IMG/VR virus record: IMGVR_UViG_3300048590_000105
Coordinates: 1-35,169 of that record
From: a virus
Reading direction: 5' to 3' (one strand)
DNA: 35,169 nucleotides
Shown here piece by piece: positions 18,308-24,920 of this stretch. Position numbers and translations under genes: made by a program. Positions within the stretch are counted from its first letter, which is position 1; the number at the start of each line of letters is the position of its first letter. The notes under the pieces are model-generated. The model saw only the letters and a list, made by a program, of their open reading frames with translations. It had not been told where the DNA came from and searched no databases.

Positions 18308-19893
18308 CTTACTGCCTGTGTTGGGTTAAAGGTTTGTTTAGTTACTTGGGCGTAGGGATTTGTTTCAGTGTAGCTGTCGCCTTTTGCCGCAAGCCCGCTT
18401 TCATGGCTAGGTAGCGGAGCGAAGGCCTCGTCGAGGTATGGATAAGCGAAGGTGATAGCGATTGCGTCAGCGTCGTCCGGGGAGATGCCGAGTCGACGGC
18501 GGAGATCCTTCTTACTTTCTAGCTGCAGCTTAACGTCACCTTGGTAGGTGTAAGTTGGTGCGGTAAGTTGCGCGGACAAACCTTTACTTTCGTTTCTCGC
18601 ATCGTCCGGAGGAAGGCAGCCGCCTTTTTTAAGCCAGTCGCGCAGCCGCCCATACATCTCCGCCCGCTTATTCATGTATTTTTCTGACGAGTCGTTATCC
18701 GGGGAACTTGAAAAGTCTACTCCATAGACGTTGATACTCATTAGTTCGAGCTGGTCGAACACGCCGCCGCCTACACCGCCAGTGTCTACTACCAACGCGG
18801 CGAGGTTCGCTCGCAGATACCACTCAAACGCCCAGCGAGCGACGGCCACCGTGCTTTGCCCTTGTATAGATTGCCAAGGCCGCGTCGAGGCGTTACGGCC
18901 CTGACGAAAAGCTAGAACGGAACTATCTGGACCAAAGCGAGCAACGTCAAGGCCGCCAATGACCGGAAGGGCTTCTTGCCCCTCTGGGGCACGGGCCTGT
19001 GCTTCGAGAACATCCTCCAGCGCGATGAATGAAACAGCGTCAACGCGAGGGAAGACCCCGCGAACGCGAACACGAACGAAGTCATGGTCCTCGCCATAGT
19101 CGTCTACCCAGGCTTGAAGCTGGGTTTTGTTGCTGATTTTAACTGTGCGCGAGTCGATCGCGCGAGTGTGCCAGCGATGCTCGAACCTACCGCCGGGAAA
19201 ACACTCACGAAACCGTCCGGAGTTTTTCGTTGGGTTTCCGAACGCACACCAGATGATCTGGGTGTTCGCGTCGGTCATGGCGCCTTCGGCCACTTCCCAG
19301 ATAATATCGTCAATCTCGGAGGCTTCGTCGAAGATGAGTAGAATACGCTTGCCGTGGTTGTGCAAGCCGGCGAACGCGGCGGAGTTCTTCGCGCTCCACG
19401 GAACCATGTCCACACGCCAGGTCTTCTCGTGCAGCGGGTCGATCGAGAAGCGGGAGGTGGCCGTCATCTTGAACAGGTCGCGAGTGATAGATAGGCGATG
19501 CCACTTAGCCAGCTCTGCCCACGTTGTTACCTTTAGCTGGGTTTCAGTGTTGGCGGTGACGCGCCCACGGCAATCTACCTCGGTAGACATTGCCCAATCT
19601 ATGATCCAGGCGACCAGGGCGGATTTGCCGATACCGTGGCCAGAGGTAGTTGCTTCGAGGATAGGGGACGCTACATACTCCTCTCCAGAAGACAGCGCCT
19701 TTTGAATAGCTTCGTCTACCGTAACCACGCCGTCTCGAATACTGCAAAGCACCTCGGCTTGCCAGATGTCAGGCCCGTCGTATTTTGCAAGTTCCCCTTT
19801 CCCCCATTCATACGCTCCAAGGACAAAAGCGTAGGGATCGTTGCGAACCGAGGCGAGCCACTCGATCAGGGCATAATGATCGTCGTCCAGCAT
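18304..19893 (-). CDS. terL: Terminase large subunit
   Basis: 529 residues, the ATPase-nuclease motor for genome packaging. Walker A is at about 85-91 (GHGIGKS), Walker B at about 184-190 (ILLIFDE, with Asp189-Glu190), followed by a coupling motif near 213-220 (IIWCAFGNPT). The C-terminal nuclease shows GGLDVARFGPDSS (Asp316) and LVVDTGGVGGG (Asp370), the expected acidic metal ligands. The start overlaps the small-subunit stop as TAATG. The replacement of the usual first R/K of the motif by a His-Gly (TSGHGIGKS) is common in this terminase group. Confidence 0.92.
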   Translation of the reverse strand: MLDDDHYALIEWLASVRNDPYAFVLGAYEWGKGELAKYDGPDIWQAEVLCSIRDGVVTVDEAIQKALSSGEEYVASPILEATTSGHGIGKSALVAWIIDWAMSTEVDCRGRVTANTETQLKVTTWAELAKWHRLSITRDLFKMTATSRFSIDPLHEKTWRVDMVPWSAKNSAAFAGLHNHGKRILLIFDEASEIDDIIWEVAEGAMTDANTQIIWCAFGNPTKNSGRFRECFPGGRFEHRWHTRAIDSRTVKISNKTQLQAWVDDYGEDHDFVRVRVRGVFPRVDAVSFIALEDVLEAQARAPEGQEALPVIGGLDVARFGPDSSVLAFRQGRNASTRPWQSIQGQSTVAVARWAFEWYLRANLAALVVDTGGVGGGVFDQLELMSINVYGVDFSSSPDNDSSEKYMNKRAEMYGRLRDWLKKGGCLPPDDARNESKGLSAQLTAPTYTYQGDVKLQLESKKDLRRRLGISPDDADAIAITFAYPYLDEAFAPLPSHESGLAAKGDSYTETNPYAQVTKQTFNPTQAVR

Positions 19894-20450
19894 TATTCTT
19901 CTTCCGCTGGAGTAACGTCGATTATGGTGGCGTTAATGCGGCGTGTGGCCTCGGCAAGCCTTTCTGCCAGCCCTACCTTTACATTCACCTCGGTTTTTTG
20001 AGAGGGTCCGTGGCCGGTTCGATCGGCGCCCACCTGAACAATTTGCAGCACCAACGCATCGCTCATATCTTCCGGCTTGTCCTCCATCCGACTTTGCAAG
20101 ATGGAAGCCGCGTCGAGGGCCAGCTCCGACAGCTTCGCTTGGAAGTCTACAAATTCTTCGTTGACGATGGACTGGTAATGAGCGACAAGTTCCCGGAAGC
20201 TAGGGTCCGCGAGCAGCACGCTCATTCTACTTTGCGAGTAGCGTTGCAGGATCGCGGCTTCCCCCGGCTTTCGCCCTTCCGCTATCAGCCGCGCAAGCGC
20301 GTGATGCCGCTCGCGAAACTCTTTAATCTGCGGCGCTTGCACCCCCTTTTCCTCAAGAAGCGACTCCACGTCGCCCATCTCAAGTTCCCGCTCCACCTCC
20401 GCTATCAGCGGCTTTTTCGCCCGTCCAGTCGTTCTTAATCCAAGCGTCAT
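19893..20450 (-). CDS. terS: Terminase small subunit (putative)
   Basis: 185 residues directly before the large terminase. The N-terminal part (FRERHHALARLIAEGRKPGE, then AAILQRYSQSRMSVLLADPS) looks like the helix-turn-helix with which terminase small subunits bind DNA; helices with a VDFQAKLSELALDAASIL segment follow, fitting the oligomerisation domain. The call rests on this pattern plus position. It is the first gene of the leftward operon; a plausible promoter is at 20478-20506. Confidence 0.7.
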   Translation of the reverse strand: MTLGLRTTGRAKKPLIAEVERELEMGDVESLLEEKGVQAPQIKEFRERHHALARLIAEGRKPGEAAILQRYSQSRMSVLLADPSFRELVAHYQSIVNEEFVDFQAKLSELALDAASILQSRMEDKPEDMSDALVLQIVQVGADRTGHGPSQKTEVNVKVGLAERLAEATRRINATIIDVTPAEEE

Positions 20451-20477
20451 ATCGAGGGTTCCTTGCTGGCTCCGCCT

Positions 20478-20506
20478 ACTCTACCACGCCCGCGCTCGCG
20501 GCGCAA
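20478..20506 (-). promoter_or_regulatory. Leftward sigma70-like promoter of the virion operon
   Basis: Read on the - strand: -35 TTGCGC (20506-20501), a 17-bp spacer, -10 TAGAGT (20483-20478). Transcription would begin near 20471 and run into the small terminase at 20450. Four of six matches at each box; spacing is ideal. The prediction is by eye. Confidence 0.5.
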
Positions 20507-20521
20507 GCCCGGCTGTTTACG

Positions 20522-20554
20522 GTATGGCTGGTGCATAGTGTGAAGGAGCCATAC
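20522..20554. repeat. 33-bp dyad, copy B (divergent control region)
   Basis: Left arm GTATGGCTGGT (20522-20532), spacer gcatagTGTGA (20533-20543), right arm AGGAGCCATAC (20544-20554). The arms match at 9 of 11 positions as inverted repeats. It sits between the divergent transcription units, just upstream of the leftward -35 box. Confidence 0.85.
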
Positions 20555-20581
20555 AGTTGGAAATTACTCAAATATTTGCGC

Positions 20582-20608
20582 GGGGCCTCCCCCCACGCGC
20601 GAGGCCCC
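20582..20608. repeat. Perfect 8-bp GC hairpin
   Basis: GGGGCCTC (20582-20589) and GAGGCCCC (20601-20608) are perfect inverted repeats around an 11-base C-rich loop. No T-run follows on either strand, so it is not a standard terminator. It may be a structural or binding element of the divergent region. Confidence 0.5.
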
Positions 20609-20725
20609 GGCACCGGCGAACCCACCCCCTCGGCGTTGTTAGGGAGACGGGGATGTGTTGCTGGTAGGGCACAGGTTGGACCAGGATCAGCGGAAAGAAA
20701 ATTCAAATTGGGGCGAGATAGGATG

Positions 20726-20753
20726 TTGACAAATTTTCCGCAACGATTATATC
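20726..20753 (+). promoter_or_regulatory. Rightward sigma70-like promoter
   Basis: A consensus -35 TTGACA (20726-20731), 16-bp AT-rich spacer and -10 TATATC (20748-20753). Start would be near 20760, leaving a 40-base leader before the gene at 20800. A good match to the host housekeeping promoter suggests early, host-RNA-polymerase transcription. Confidence 0.65.
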
Positions 20754-20799
20754 GAATGTATCGGCGCCACAATGACGCTGATCTAAAGGAGTCCTAGTT

Positions 20800-21474
20800 A
20801 TGGAAATGTTTAATCTTGAAGTCCCTGTCGCGTCCTTGCGTGTTGAAAGCCGGGGCGTGTTTGTTGACGTGCCGGTCGTGGACATTCCGCATGATGTGTT
20901 GCGGCAGGTCGTGTGGCACGGCATCAAGCAAAAGGTGGCGGATGCCGCTAGCAACGCCACGATGCTGATCTGGCAAGAAGTGAAAGGAAAGGATGCGCCC
21001 AAGCCGAGTCGAGATCAACTGAAGGATTTTGCCGAGTCGCATGAAAAGGCAATCCAAGATCAGACGCTGGCGCTGATGCAAAAGGCAGCGGATGCTCTGC
21101 TGGCGGGACAATGGCAGATCAGAACGCCCGGTGACGGAACGTCAACCAAGTGGACCGACGAGCAATCCTTGGCGTTGGATATTGCGAAACAAGCGTTGCA
21201 AGCGGTCTTTGTCGCGGCACTGGCCAAGCGGAAACCCGGCACCAAGCCGACGGCGGCGAACTTTGTCGCGCTGGATCCGAAGATCGCGGCATATTTCAAA
21301 GCCAATGAAAAGCGCCCGACCTGGGATGATGCCGCGATCATGGGGTGGATCGGTAAGCAGAAAGAAGCCGGGACTCGCGATGTGATGGAAGAAGCGCAAG
21401 CGGAATTGGCGCGCCGCGAAAGCGCCATGCCGGACCTGTCGGATGATCTTGACGAGATGTTGAACGACATCTGA
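20800..21474 (+). CDS. Early protein of unknown function with own promoter and terminator
   Basis: 224 residues, acidic C-terminus (SDDLDEMLNDI). The N-terminal 20 residues look beta-rich (ASLRVESRGVFVDVPVVDIP), followed by helices (VLRQVVWHGIKQKVADAASN) and a Lys/Ala-rich C-terminal half (MEEAQAELARRESAMPDL). No known domain was recognised. It is preceded by a strong promoter and AAAGGAGTCC leader and followed at once by a strong terminator, so it is a separate, probably abundant early transcript. Its layout (beta-rich start, helical core, basic helix ending in an acidic tail) is reminiscent of the protein at 27851-28393, which also has its own promoter and terminator; distant homology is possible but unproved. 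Confidence 0.8.
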   Translation: MEMFNLEVPVASLRVESRGVFVDVPVVDIPHDVLRQVVWHGIKQKVADAASNATMLIWQEVKGKDAPKPSRDQLKDFAESHEKAIQDQTLALMQKAADALLAGQWQIRTPGDGTSTKWTDEQSLALDIAKQALQAVFVAALAKRKPGTKPTAANFVALDPKIAAYFKANEKRPTWDDAAIMGWIGKQKEAGTRDVMEEAQAELARRESAMPDLSDDLDEMLNDI

Positions 21475-21492
21475 TCCGATAATAGCCAATCA

Positions 21493-21529
21493 AACCGCCG
21501 GTCCCGCAAGGTTCCGGCGGTTTTCTTTT
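21493..21529 (+). terminator. Rho-independent terminator after the 20800 gene
   Basis: AACCGCCGG (21493-21501) pairs perfectly with CCGGCGGTT (21514-21522), 12-base loop, followed by ttttctttt (21521-21529). It starts 18 bases after the stop codon of the upstream gene. A textbook intrinsic terminator. Confidence 0.85.
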
Positions 21530-21620
21530 GTCTGGTGGTGCTGTGATATGGGCGCATAGGCGGGCGCGTGACGCCCTAATCGCGTTTAGGCGGTGTTTAT
21601 ACACGCCGACCCGTTCCGCC

Positions 21621-21661
21621 CGCCACGCGCCCGCCACGCGCCCGCCACGCGCCCGCCACGC
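21621..21661. repeat. 11-bp tandem repeat, about 3.7 units
   Basis: CGCCACGCGCC is repeated at 21621, 21632 and 21643, with a partial unit (CGCCACG) at 21654, all perfect. It lies in a C-rich stretch of about 160 bases with few G runs. Iterons of replication origins are longer, so function is open; slippage is another explanation. Confidence 0.7.
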
Positions 21662-21836
21662 CACACCACATCCCGCCCCGCCCCCGCCGCGCGCCGCCCC
21701 GCCCGTCCAAACTCATACCCCACATATCTAGGCCACCTATCTCCCGCCCCGCTCATTCCACCCAGCGCTGGCGCGCATGTCTGAAAAGCCCTCGTTTTGC
21801 CAGTTTTGGCGCGAATTTGAAACGTTGCATAGTTTC

Positions 21837-21869
21837 GTATGGCTCCTGTATATTATGTAGGAGCCATAC
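21837..21869. repeat. 33-bp dyad, copy C (perfect palindromic arms)
   Basis: GTATGGCTCCT (21837-21847), spacer gtatattatgt, AGGAGCCATAC (21859-21869): the only copy with perfectly matching 11-bp arms. Its spacer lacks the TGTGA of the other five, and holds a TATATT that could act as a -10 box with TTGCAT at 21825-21830 (18-bp spacing). Confidence 0.9.
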
Positions 21870-21899
21870 TTATCTCGGCGGAAATTGTTTTTTATTGAG

Positions 21900-21921
21900 T
21901 TTTTTTTTTTTTTTTTTTTTT
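21900..21921. repeat. Run of 22 T
   Basis: Twenty-two consecutive T on the + strand, in the loop of the large inverted repeat between dyads C and D; more A/T-rich tracts (gttttttatt before, gaaaaaaac after) flank it. Such a run could help duplex opening or nucleosome-free bending. Its exact length may be uncertain in sequencing. Confidence 0.8.
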
Positions 21922-21950
21922 GACCTCTCAGAAAAAAACGGTCCAGTAAG

Positions 21951-21983
21951 GTATGGCTCCTACCGATTGTGAAGCAGCCATAC
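21951..21983. repeat. 33-bp dyad, copy D
   Basis: GTATGGCTCCT (21951-21961), spacer accgatTGTGA, AGCAGCCATAC (21973-21983); arms match at 10 of 11. Distance from copy C is 114 bases start to start. Its right arm continues into the outer inverted repeat. Confidence 0.9.
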
Positions 21984-22217
21984 GAAACCCCGCAACGTTT
22001 CCAAAAACCCCTAAAACCACCAATAGTCCTGCATTGCAGGGCTACTTGCTAGGGCGGGCAGCTTTGGACAGCGGCGTAGGACCGCCAGTTAGCACTACCG
22101 GCTATCGCCGCCTTGGACGTGGCGGAAAGTCCTGGCGCGATGTGGCCATACCAACTCACAAGCGCCGTTGACAACGCGCAACGCGCATGGTAAACCGGGA
22201 TTGCGGCGCGGATTGCG

Positions 22218-22246
22218 TTGCGGCGAAACTTAGCTCGCATGATACT
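22218..22246 (+). promoter_or_regulatory. Candidate promoter for the small-gene cluster
   Basis: TTGCGG (22218-22223), 17-bp spacer, GATACT (22241-22246), then start near 22253, 16 bases before ATG at 22269. A second possibility is TTGACA (22168-22173), 17 bp, TAAACC (22191-22196). The CGCATGATA segment overlapping the -10 recurs at about 22480 before the next gene. Confidence 0.4.
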
Positions 22247-22268
22247 AGGCGAAAATGGAGTCCAAAGC

Positions 22269-22430
22269 ATGTCTAACTATAAAGCAATATCCGATCTCAA
22301 CGTCCTGATTGATCGGATGCAAATCTGGATCAAACACGAACAACAACCGCTGACCTATGGTTCGTCCGCCTAGACGCTGGCGGAAATGGCGGTTGAGTTG
22401 GCACGTATCGCCAAGGAAACGACCGAGTAA
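22269..22430 (+). pseudogene. Small gene interrupted by an in-frame amber codon
   Basis: ATG at 22269 follows GGAGTCCAAAGC, the same leader as at the next genes. It reads 34 codons (MSNYKAISDLNVLIDRMQIW and 14 more) to TAG at 22371-22373, then continues in the same frame for 18 sense codons (TLAEMAVELARIAKETTE) to TAA at 22428. The helix pattern continues over the stop, so the TAG probably interrupts what was a 53-residue helical protein (CAG or TGG mutated). A true 34-residue protein or amber read-through are alternatives; the phage uses TAG as a normal stop elsewhere (for example 23861, 31324). Confidence 0.55.
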
Positions 22431-22503
22431 GATTGTATCGGTGTGGGGCAGGGCGACTTGCCCCCATCCCATGCAATCCCGCATGATAATGGAGTCCAAA
22501 ACA

Positions 22504-22695
22504 ATGCTACAGATTGACCTCTACCCGGAAGATGCGGCAGAGCTTGTGGGAGCACTTGGAGTGGCAATAGTCGTTTTTAACGGGCTTGAGAGAAACCATA
22601 AGGGCAGTTTCAAGCGAACGTTTCGTCAACACATCGAACGGCTTGTGCCCCTTCAGCAGCAAATCACTTTGACCTACAACGAGGTGGTGTCATGA
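22504..22695 (+). CDS. Small hypothetical protein
   Basis: 63 residues from ATG at 22504, 9 bases after GGAG of the ATGGAGTCCAAA leader; an in-frame codon further upstream at 22357 would run through the previous gene and has no ribosome-binding site. Pattern: acidic start (MLQIDLYPEDAAELVGALGV), then a basic helix (RNHKGSFKRTFRQHIERL). No family recognised. The stop overlaps the next start (ATGA). Confidence 0.6.
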   Translation: MLQIDLYPEDAAELVGALGVAIVVFNGLERNHKGSFKRTFRQHIERLVPLQQQITLTYNEVVS

Positions 22696-22856
22696 CTTTT
22701 CAACCCTCCGATACCAGAGTGCTTCGCAAGCAGAGCTTTGCATCCTGGGAAGAGATTGTCGAGGCCGTGCTACTTAGGCGGCGCCAGATTAAAGCGACGC
22801 TAGAAGAACGGAAAGACTGGTTTGTTATTCAGAATAACATCGGGATGGAGGAATAA
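22692..22856 (+). CDS. Small basic hypothetical protein (54 aa)
   Basis: 54 codons: MTFQPSDTRVLRKQSFASWE followed by a helix with four Arg in a row (LLRRRQIKATLEERKDWFVI). It starts within the stop of the previous gene (ATGA) and ends one base before the next start (TAAGATG), so it is real by context. Function unknown. Confidence 0.6.
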   Translation: MTFQPSDTRVLRKQSFASWEEIVEAVLLRRRQIKATLEERKDWFVIQNNIGMEE

Positions 22857-22857
22857 G

Positions 22858-23088
22858 ATGCAACAACTTGACCTGGAGCGGTTTCATTCCGCCTGCACCG
22901 ACGTTATTCTCGGCGCGAAAGCTTCCAAGGCACTCAACTACGCCGTTGGATATGCGCGCGCCGGGATGAACCTAAGCGACGCCGAGTCCATCCGCGTTCA
23001 GTGTCTTTACATCCTAAACAACATCACCCACTGGCGCGGAGATACCGCCAAGCGGGCTCGCGCCGTTTTCAAGGAGTTTGCAGCGTGA
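22858..23088 (+). CDS. Small hypothetical protein
   Basis: 76 residues from ATG at 22858, with GGAGG 8 bases ahead inside the previous gene; an earlier in-frame start at 22822 would overlap that gene. Helical, with LERFHSACTDVILGAKASKA and an ILNNITHWRGDTAKRARAVF segment; the pattern of Ala, Asp and basic residues suggests a compact helical bundle. No family named. Confidence 0.6.
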   Translation: MQQLDLERFHSACTDVILGAKASKALNYAVGYARAGMNLSDAESIRVQCLYILNNITHWRGDTAKRARAVFKEFAA

Positions 23089-23402
23089 TTAGCTTCAACG
23101 AAAGATATGCCAAGGCGGCTGGGTTGCTTCCAACCTTTCTCGATGAAGGTGACCCCCGTCCGGCCCAAGTGCAAATCCACGAAGCCTATGCGCATGGAGG
23201 TGGCTGGAACAAGTTCGAGGGCTTCGACGTGAACGTCGATCTGGAGGACCCAGAAGATAGCCTCCTGCTCTACCCCGACGACCCGCCGGTGCGAGCGGTA
23301 GCTTACTGCCGCTTCCGTGATGAGTTGATCACCCTGTTTGAGCATAGCTGGTGCGCAATAACTCAACTGGACGGAACGTCGGAAGTGGCGCGGCTGGATT
23401 AA
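23085..23402 (+). CDS. Hypothetical acidic protein, GTG start
   Basis: 105 residues. The best start is GTG at 23085, overlapping the previous stop (GTGA) with AAGGAG 7 bases ahead; the frame is open further upstream but only through the previous gene. Contains HEAYAHGGGWNKFEGFDVNV and an acidic LEDPEDSLLLYPDDPPVRAV segment, followed by a beta-rich tail with Trp and Cys. Looks like a compact alpha/beta phage protein; function unknown. Confidence 0.65.
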   Translation: MISFNERYAKAAGLLPTFLDEGDPRPAQVQIHEAYAHGGGWNKFEGFDVNVDLEDPEDSLLLYPDDPPVRAVAYCRFRDELITLFEHSWCAITQLDGTSEVARLD

Positions 23403-23480
23403 AACGAAACCTGCGCAAGCAGGTCGTGGGGATTGACATTCCCTGCCTGATGAGTTTGTCACAATCTTAGGAGTCCAAAC

Positions 23481-23615
23481 ATGCAAGGATCGTTCGCCCT
23501 GGCTGTCGCCGCGTTGTTTCTCGCGCTGACGCTCCCCACCGTCGCTTGGCTTGAAGGATTTAAGCAACAAGTGATGCAATCCTGCCCGCAAGAGATCATG
23601 GAGTGCCCGAAATGA
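23481..23615 (+). CDS. Small membrane or secreted protein (44 aa)
   Basis: 44 codons after GGAGTCCAAAC. Residues 4-22 (SFALAVAALFLALTLPTVA) form a hydrophobic segment, followed by a short tail with two Cys (VMQSCPQEIMECPK). This suits a single-pass inner-membrane protein, or a signal peptide with a tiny product. A holin or superinfection-exclusion peptide are possibilities only. Its stop overlaps the next start (AAATGA). Confidence 0.6.
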   Translation: MQGSFALAVAALFLALTLPTVAWLEGFKQQVMQSCPQEIMECPK

Positions 23616-23863
23616 ACCTATCCCCTGAAATGGAGCATCAGAAGAACCACTTCCTCAACTACGGTTTTTCTTCCTGCCCACTCTCCGACGAACAGCTATG
23701 CGAGTTGGAGCGGCGGTGCGTCAACCACGATTTCATCTACGGTATCGGCTGCGATGTGAACGCAGGAGTTGACTTCGAAGTGGCCGTTCTCCTCGTCCAC
23801 GAAATTTACGGGGAGGAAAGCTACGCGCCGGGAAGCCACAGTTTCATCGATGAACGAGACTAG
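23612..23863 (+). CDS. Hypothetical acidic protein
   Basis: 83 residues from ATG at 23612, overlapping the previous stop; GGAG lies 8-9 bases upstream. Features: LSDEQLCELERRCVNHDFIY (two Cys) and an acidic C-terminus (SHSFIDERD). No family recognised. A weak hairpin follows (AGCGGCG 23871-23877 with CGCCGCT 23893-23899, 15-base loop, no T-run), maybe an attenuator. Confidence 0.6.
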   Translation: MNLSPEMEHQKNHFLNYGFSSCPLSDEQLCELERRCVNHDFIYGIGCDVNAGVDFEVAVLLVHEIYGEESYAPGSHSFIDERD

Positions 23864-23937
23864 CTAACAGAGCGGCGGTGTTTAATCAGCATCGCCGCTT
23901 CATTAGTGAGTTTCAACCCAGCTAAAGGAGCTACACA

Positions 23938-24216
23938 ATGAAACTACCGTTCGGTTACGAGATCATCTTCGGAAAAGTTAAAATTCCGCAAGAAACGCAA
24001 CGAGATTTACTCGACGCCGTTAACGAGGTAAATACGCTGTGGACTCAGGCGCGAGCCCAAAAACTTTATCTGTCTCTCTGGTTAGATTGGGAGAAGAAAG
24101 AGCTGCTTGTCACCACTATTGATCGAAAAAAAGTGGCGGACGAGCCGGTGGAGCCGAAGAAACGTGGGCATAAAGTAGCTACTAAGCCGGCAATAACGCT
24201 CGGCAGCGTAAATTAA
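23938..24216 (+). CDS. Hypothetical protein with basic C-terminus
   Basis: 92 residues. The N-terminal two thirds is a mixed alpha/beta-looking domain (FGYEIIFGKVKIPQETQRDL, LYLSLWLDWEKKELLVTTID); the last 25 residues are Lys/Arg-rich (KKRGHKVATKP), compatible with nucleic-acid binding. The leader AAAGGAGCTAC before ATG is repeated before the next gene, suggesting a duplicated leader. Confidence 0.6.
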   Translation: MKLPFGYEIIFGKVKIPQETQRDLLDAVNEVNTLWTQARAQKLYLSLWLDWEKKELLVTTIDRKKVADEPVEPKKRGHKVATKPAITLGSVN

Positions 24217-24233
24217 ATCAAAGGAGCTACCAA

Positions 24234-24506
24234 ATGGGAATTAACTACAGTAATCTACCCGAACACATGCAGGACGGTATGAGGCGGTATATCGAACATG
24301 GGATACTTCCAGGAAGTTTCCTTACCGCAGTTCTGGCGAATAACTTAATGATGGCTGTTGGCCATGCCGACAGCATCAACCTGACCCGGTTGCAGAACTA
24401 CCTTCGTTTTCTTTACGAAGAGGCGCCATCAAGCTGTTACGGCTCCACTAAAACAGTTAGAGAGTGGCGTGAGTCCGGCGGGCTTGCTGGCCAGGGGCGT
24501 CTTTAA
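24234..24506 (+). CDS. Conserved phage hypothetical protein
   Basis: 90 residues containing LPEHMQDGMRRYIEHGILPG, SFLTAVLANNLMMAVGHAD and FLYEEAPSSCYGS. I recognise this pattern as a widespread family of small phage proteins (I-P-x-H-M-Q-x-x-M-R-R-Y-I, P-G-S-F-L-x-A-V-L-x-N-N-L) of unknown function. The leader is AAAGGAGCTACCAA. Confidence 0.7.
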   Translation: MGINYSNLPEHMQDGMRRYIEHGILPGSFLTAVLANNLMMAVGHADSINLTRLQNYLRFLYEEAPSSCYGSTKTVREWRESGGLAGQGRL

Positions 24507-24509
24507 AAA

Positions 24510-24920
24510 ATGGCCAGCTACTCCAAATCAGTCAAGTCCTACGTGGACGTGCATCAAGCTTTCGAGGCCGCCGGGGAAACCGGCGGTATTCTTCTCTCCT
24601 TCGACACGCCTCAGCGCGCAACAGTGTGGGCGCAGCGAGCTAACGCCTATCGCGTTTTGCTTCGCAAGCAGAACGAGGCGGCGGGGCGGGACCACGCCTG
24701 CGAGTTCGATCACCTCATGGTTCGGCGCCCGAAGGAAACGGCGCAGGTTCTTATCGAGCCGCGAGGTTTCAACTTCGTAGCAACTACTCTCGAGGGCGCC
24801 CCGGTTACGTTTAGCAAGAAAACCCTATCCGGTTCTGTCCCTACTCCCTACGAAGTAACTTCGGGGGAGGAGGATCTGGAAAGCTTCTTCGAGGGCCTCG
24901 AGAAGGACAAGAAGAAATGA
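24510..24920 (+). CDS. Hypothetical protein
   Basis: 136 residues, compact alpha/beta-like in the first 90 (HQAFEAAGETGGILLSFDTP, QRATVWAQRANAYRVLLRKQ), with an acidic/basic C-terminal tail (EEDLESFFEGLEKDKKK). The middle segment places Arg and Gln at regular intervals in a helix. No ribosome-binding site is obvious before ATG at 24510, three bases after the previous stop. Function unknown. Confidence 0.6.
   Translation: MASYSKSVKSYVDVHQAFEAAGETGGILLSFDTPQRATVWAQRANAYRVLLRKQNEAAGRDHACEFDHLMVRRPKETAQVLIEPRGFNFVATTLEGAPVTFSKKTLSGSVPTPYEVTSGEEDLESFFEGLEKDKKK

Larger units (their letters stand above)
20451..20799. other. Divergent control region between virion and early arms
   Basis: No gene is supported here. 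It contains, from left to right: a leftward sigma70-like promoter for the virion operon (20478-20506), dyad copy B (20522-20554), an AT-rich stretch (about 20560-20580), a perfect 8-bp GC hairpin (20582-20608), a rightward sigma70-like promoter (20726-20753) and the ribosome-binding site of the 20800 gene (AAAGGAG at 20785-20791). The dyad lies 15 bases from the distal edge of the leftward -35 box, so its binding protein could set the early/late balance. Confidence 0.7.
21819..22001. repeat. Large inverted repeat enclosing T22 and two dyads
   Basis: The left arm 21819-21847 (GAAACGTTGC, 4 bases, TTTC, GTATGGCTCCT) is matched in reverse complement by 22001-21973 (GAAACGTTGC, 4 bases, TTTC, GTATGGCTGCT): 25 of 29 positions. 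The arms include the outer half of dyad C and the outer half of dyad D. The 125-base interior contains the rest of both dyads and the T22 run. The symmetry suggests a duplicated, inverted binding unit or a cruciform. Confidence 0.8.
21475..22268. other. 0.8 kb repeat-rich non-coding region, possible origin
   Basis: No convincing gene. In order it holds a terminator (21493-21529), four 11-bp tandem units in a C-rich stretch (21621-21661 within about 21600-21760), a large inverted repeat (21819-22001) containing dyads C and D and a run of 22 T, a small palindrome CCTGCATTGCAGG (about 22029-22041), and candidate promoters at 22168-22196 (TTGACA, 17 bp, TAAACC) and 22218-22246. Strong strand asymmetry (C-rich, then T-rich), AT-rich tract and clustered binding sites are what one expects of a replication origin, but no initiator or melting data support it. 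Confidence 0.6.

Noticed and set aside
21621-21661. Tandem repeats as a CRISPR array
   Set aside because: Units are 11 bp, adjacent, with no spacers.
21900-21921. The T22 run as a terminator tail
   Set aside because: There is no GC hairpin directly before it; copy C ends 31 bases earlier.
21837-21983. Dyads read as transcription terminators
   Set aside because: Copies C and D form good hairpins, but no T-run follows directly, copies E and F have arms that pair poorly, and copy A is inside a coding gene; sequence conservation rather than pairing is kept.
22141-22151. Half-site TGTGGCCATAC downstream of copy D
   Set aside because: There is no second arm at the expected distance.
22371-22373. 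TAG recoded as a sense codon throughout the phage
   Set aside because: Other genes (23861, 27699, 31324) end sensibly at TAG, and no suppressor tRNA was found in the window.
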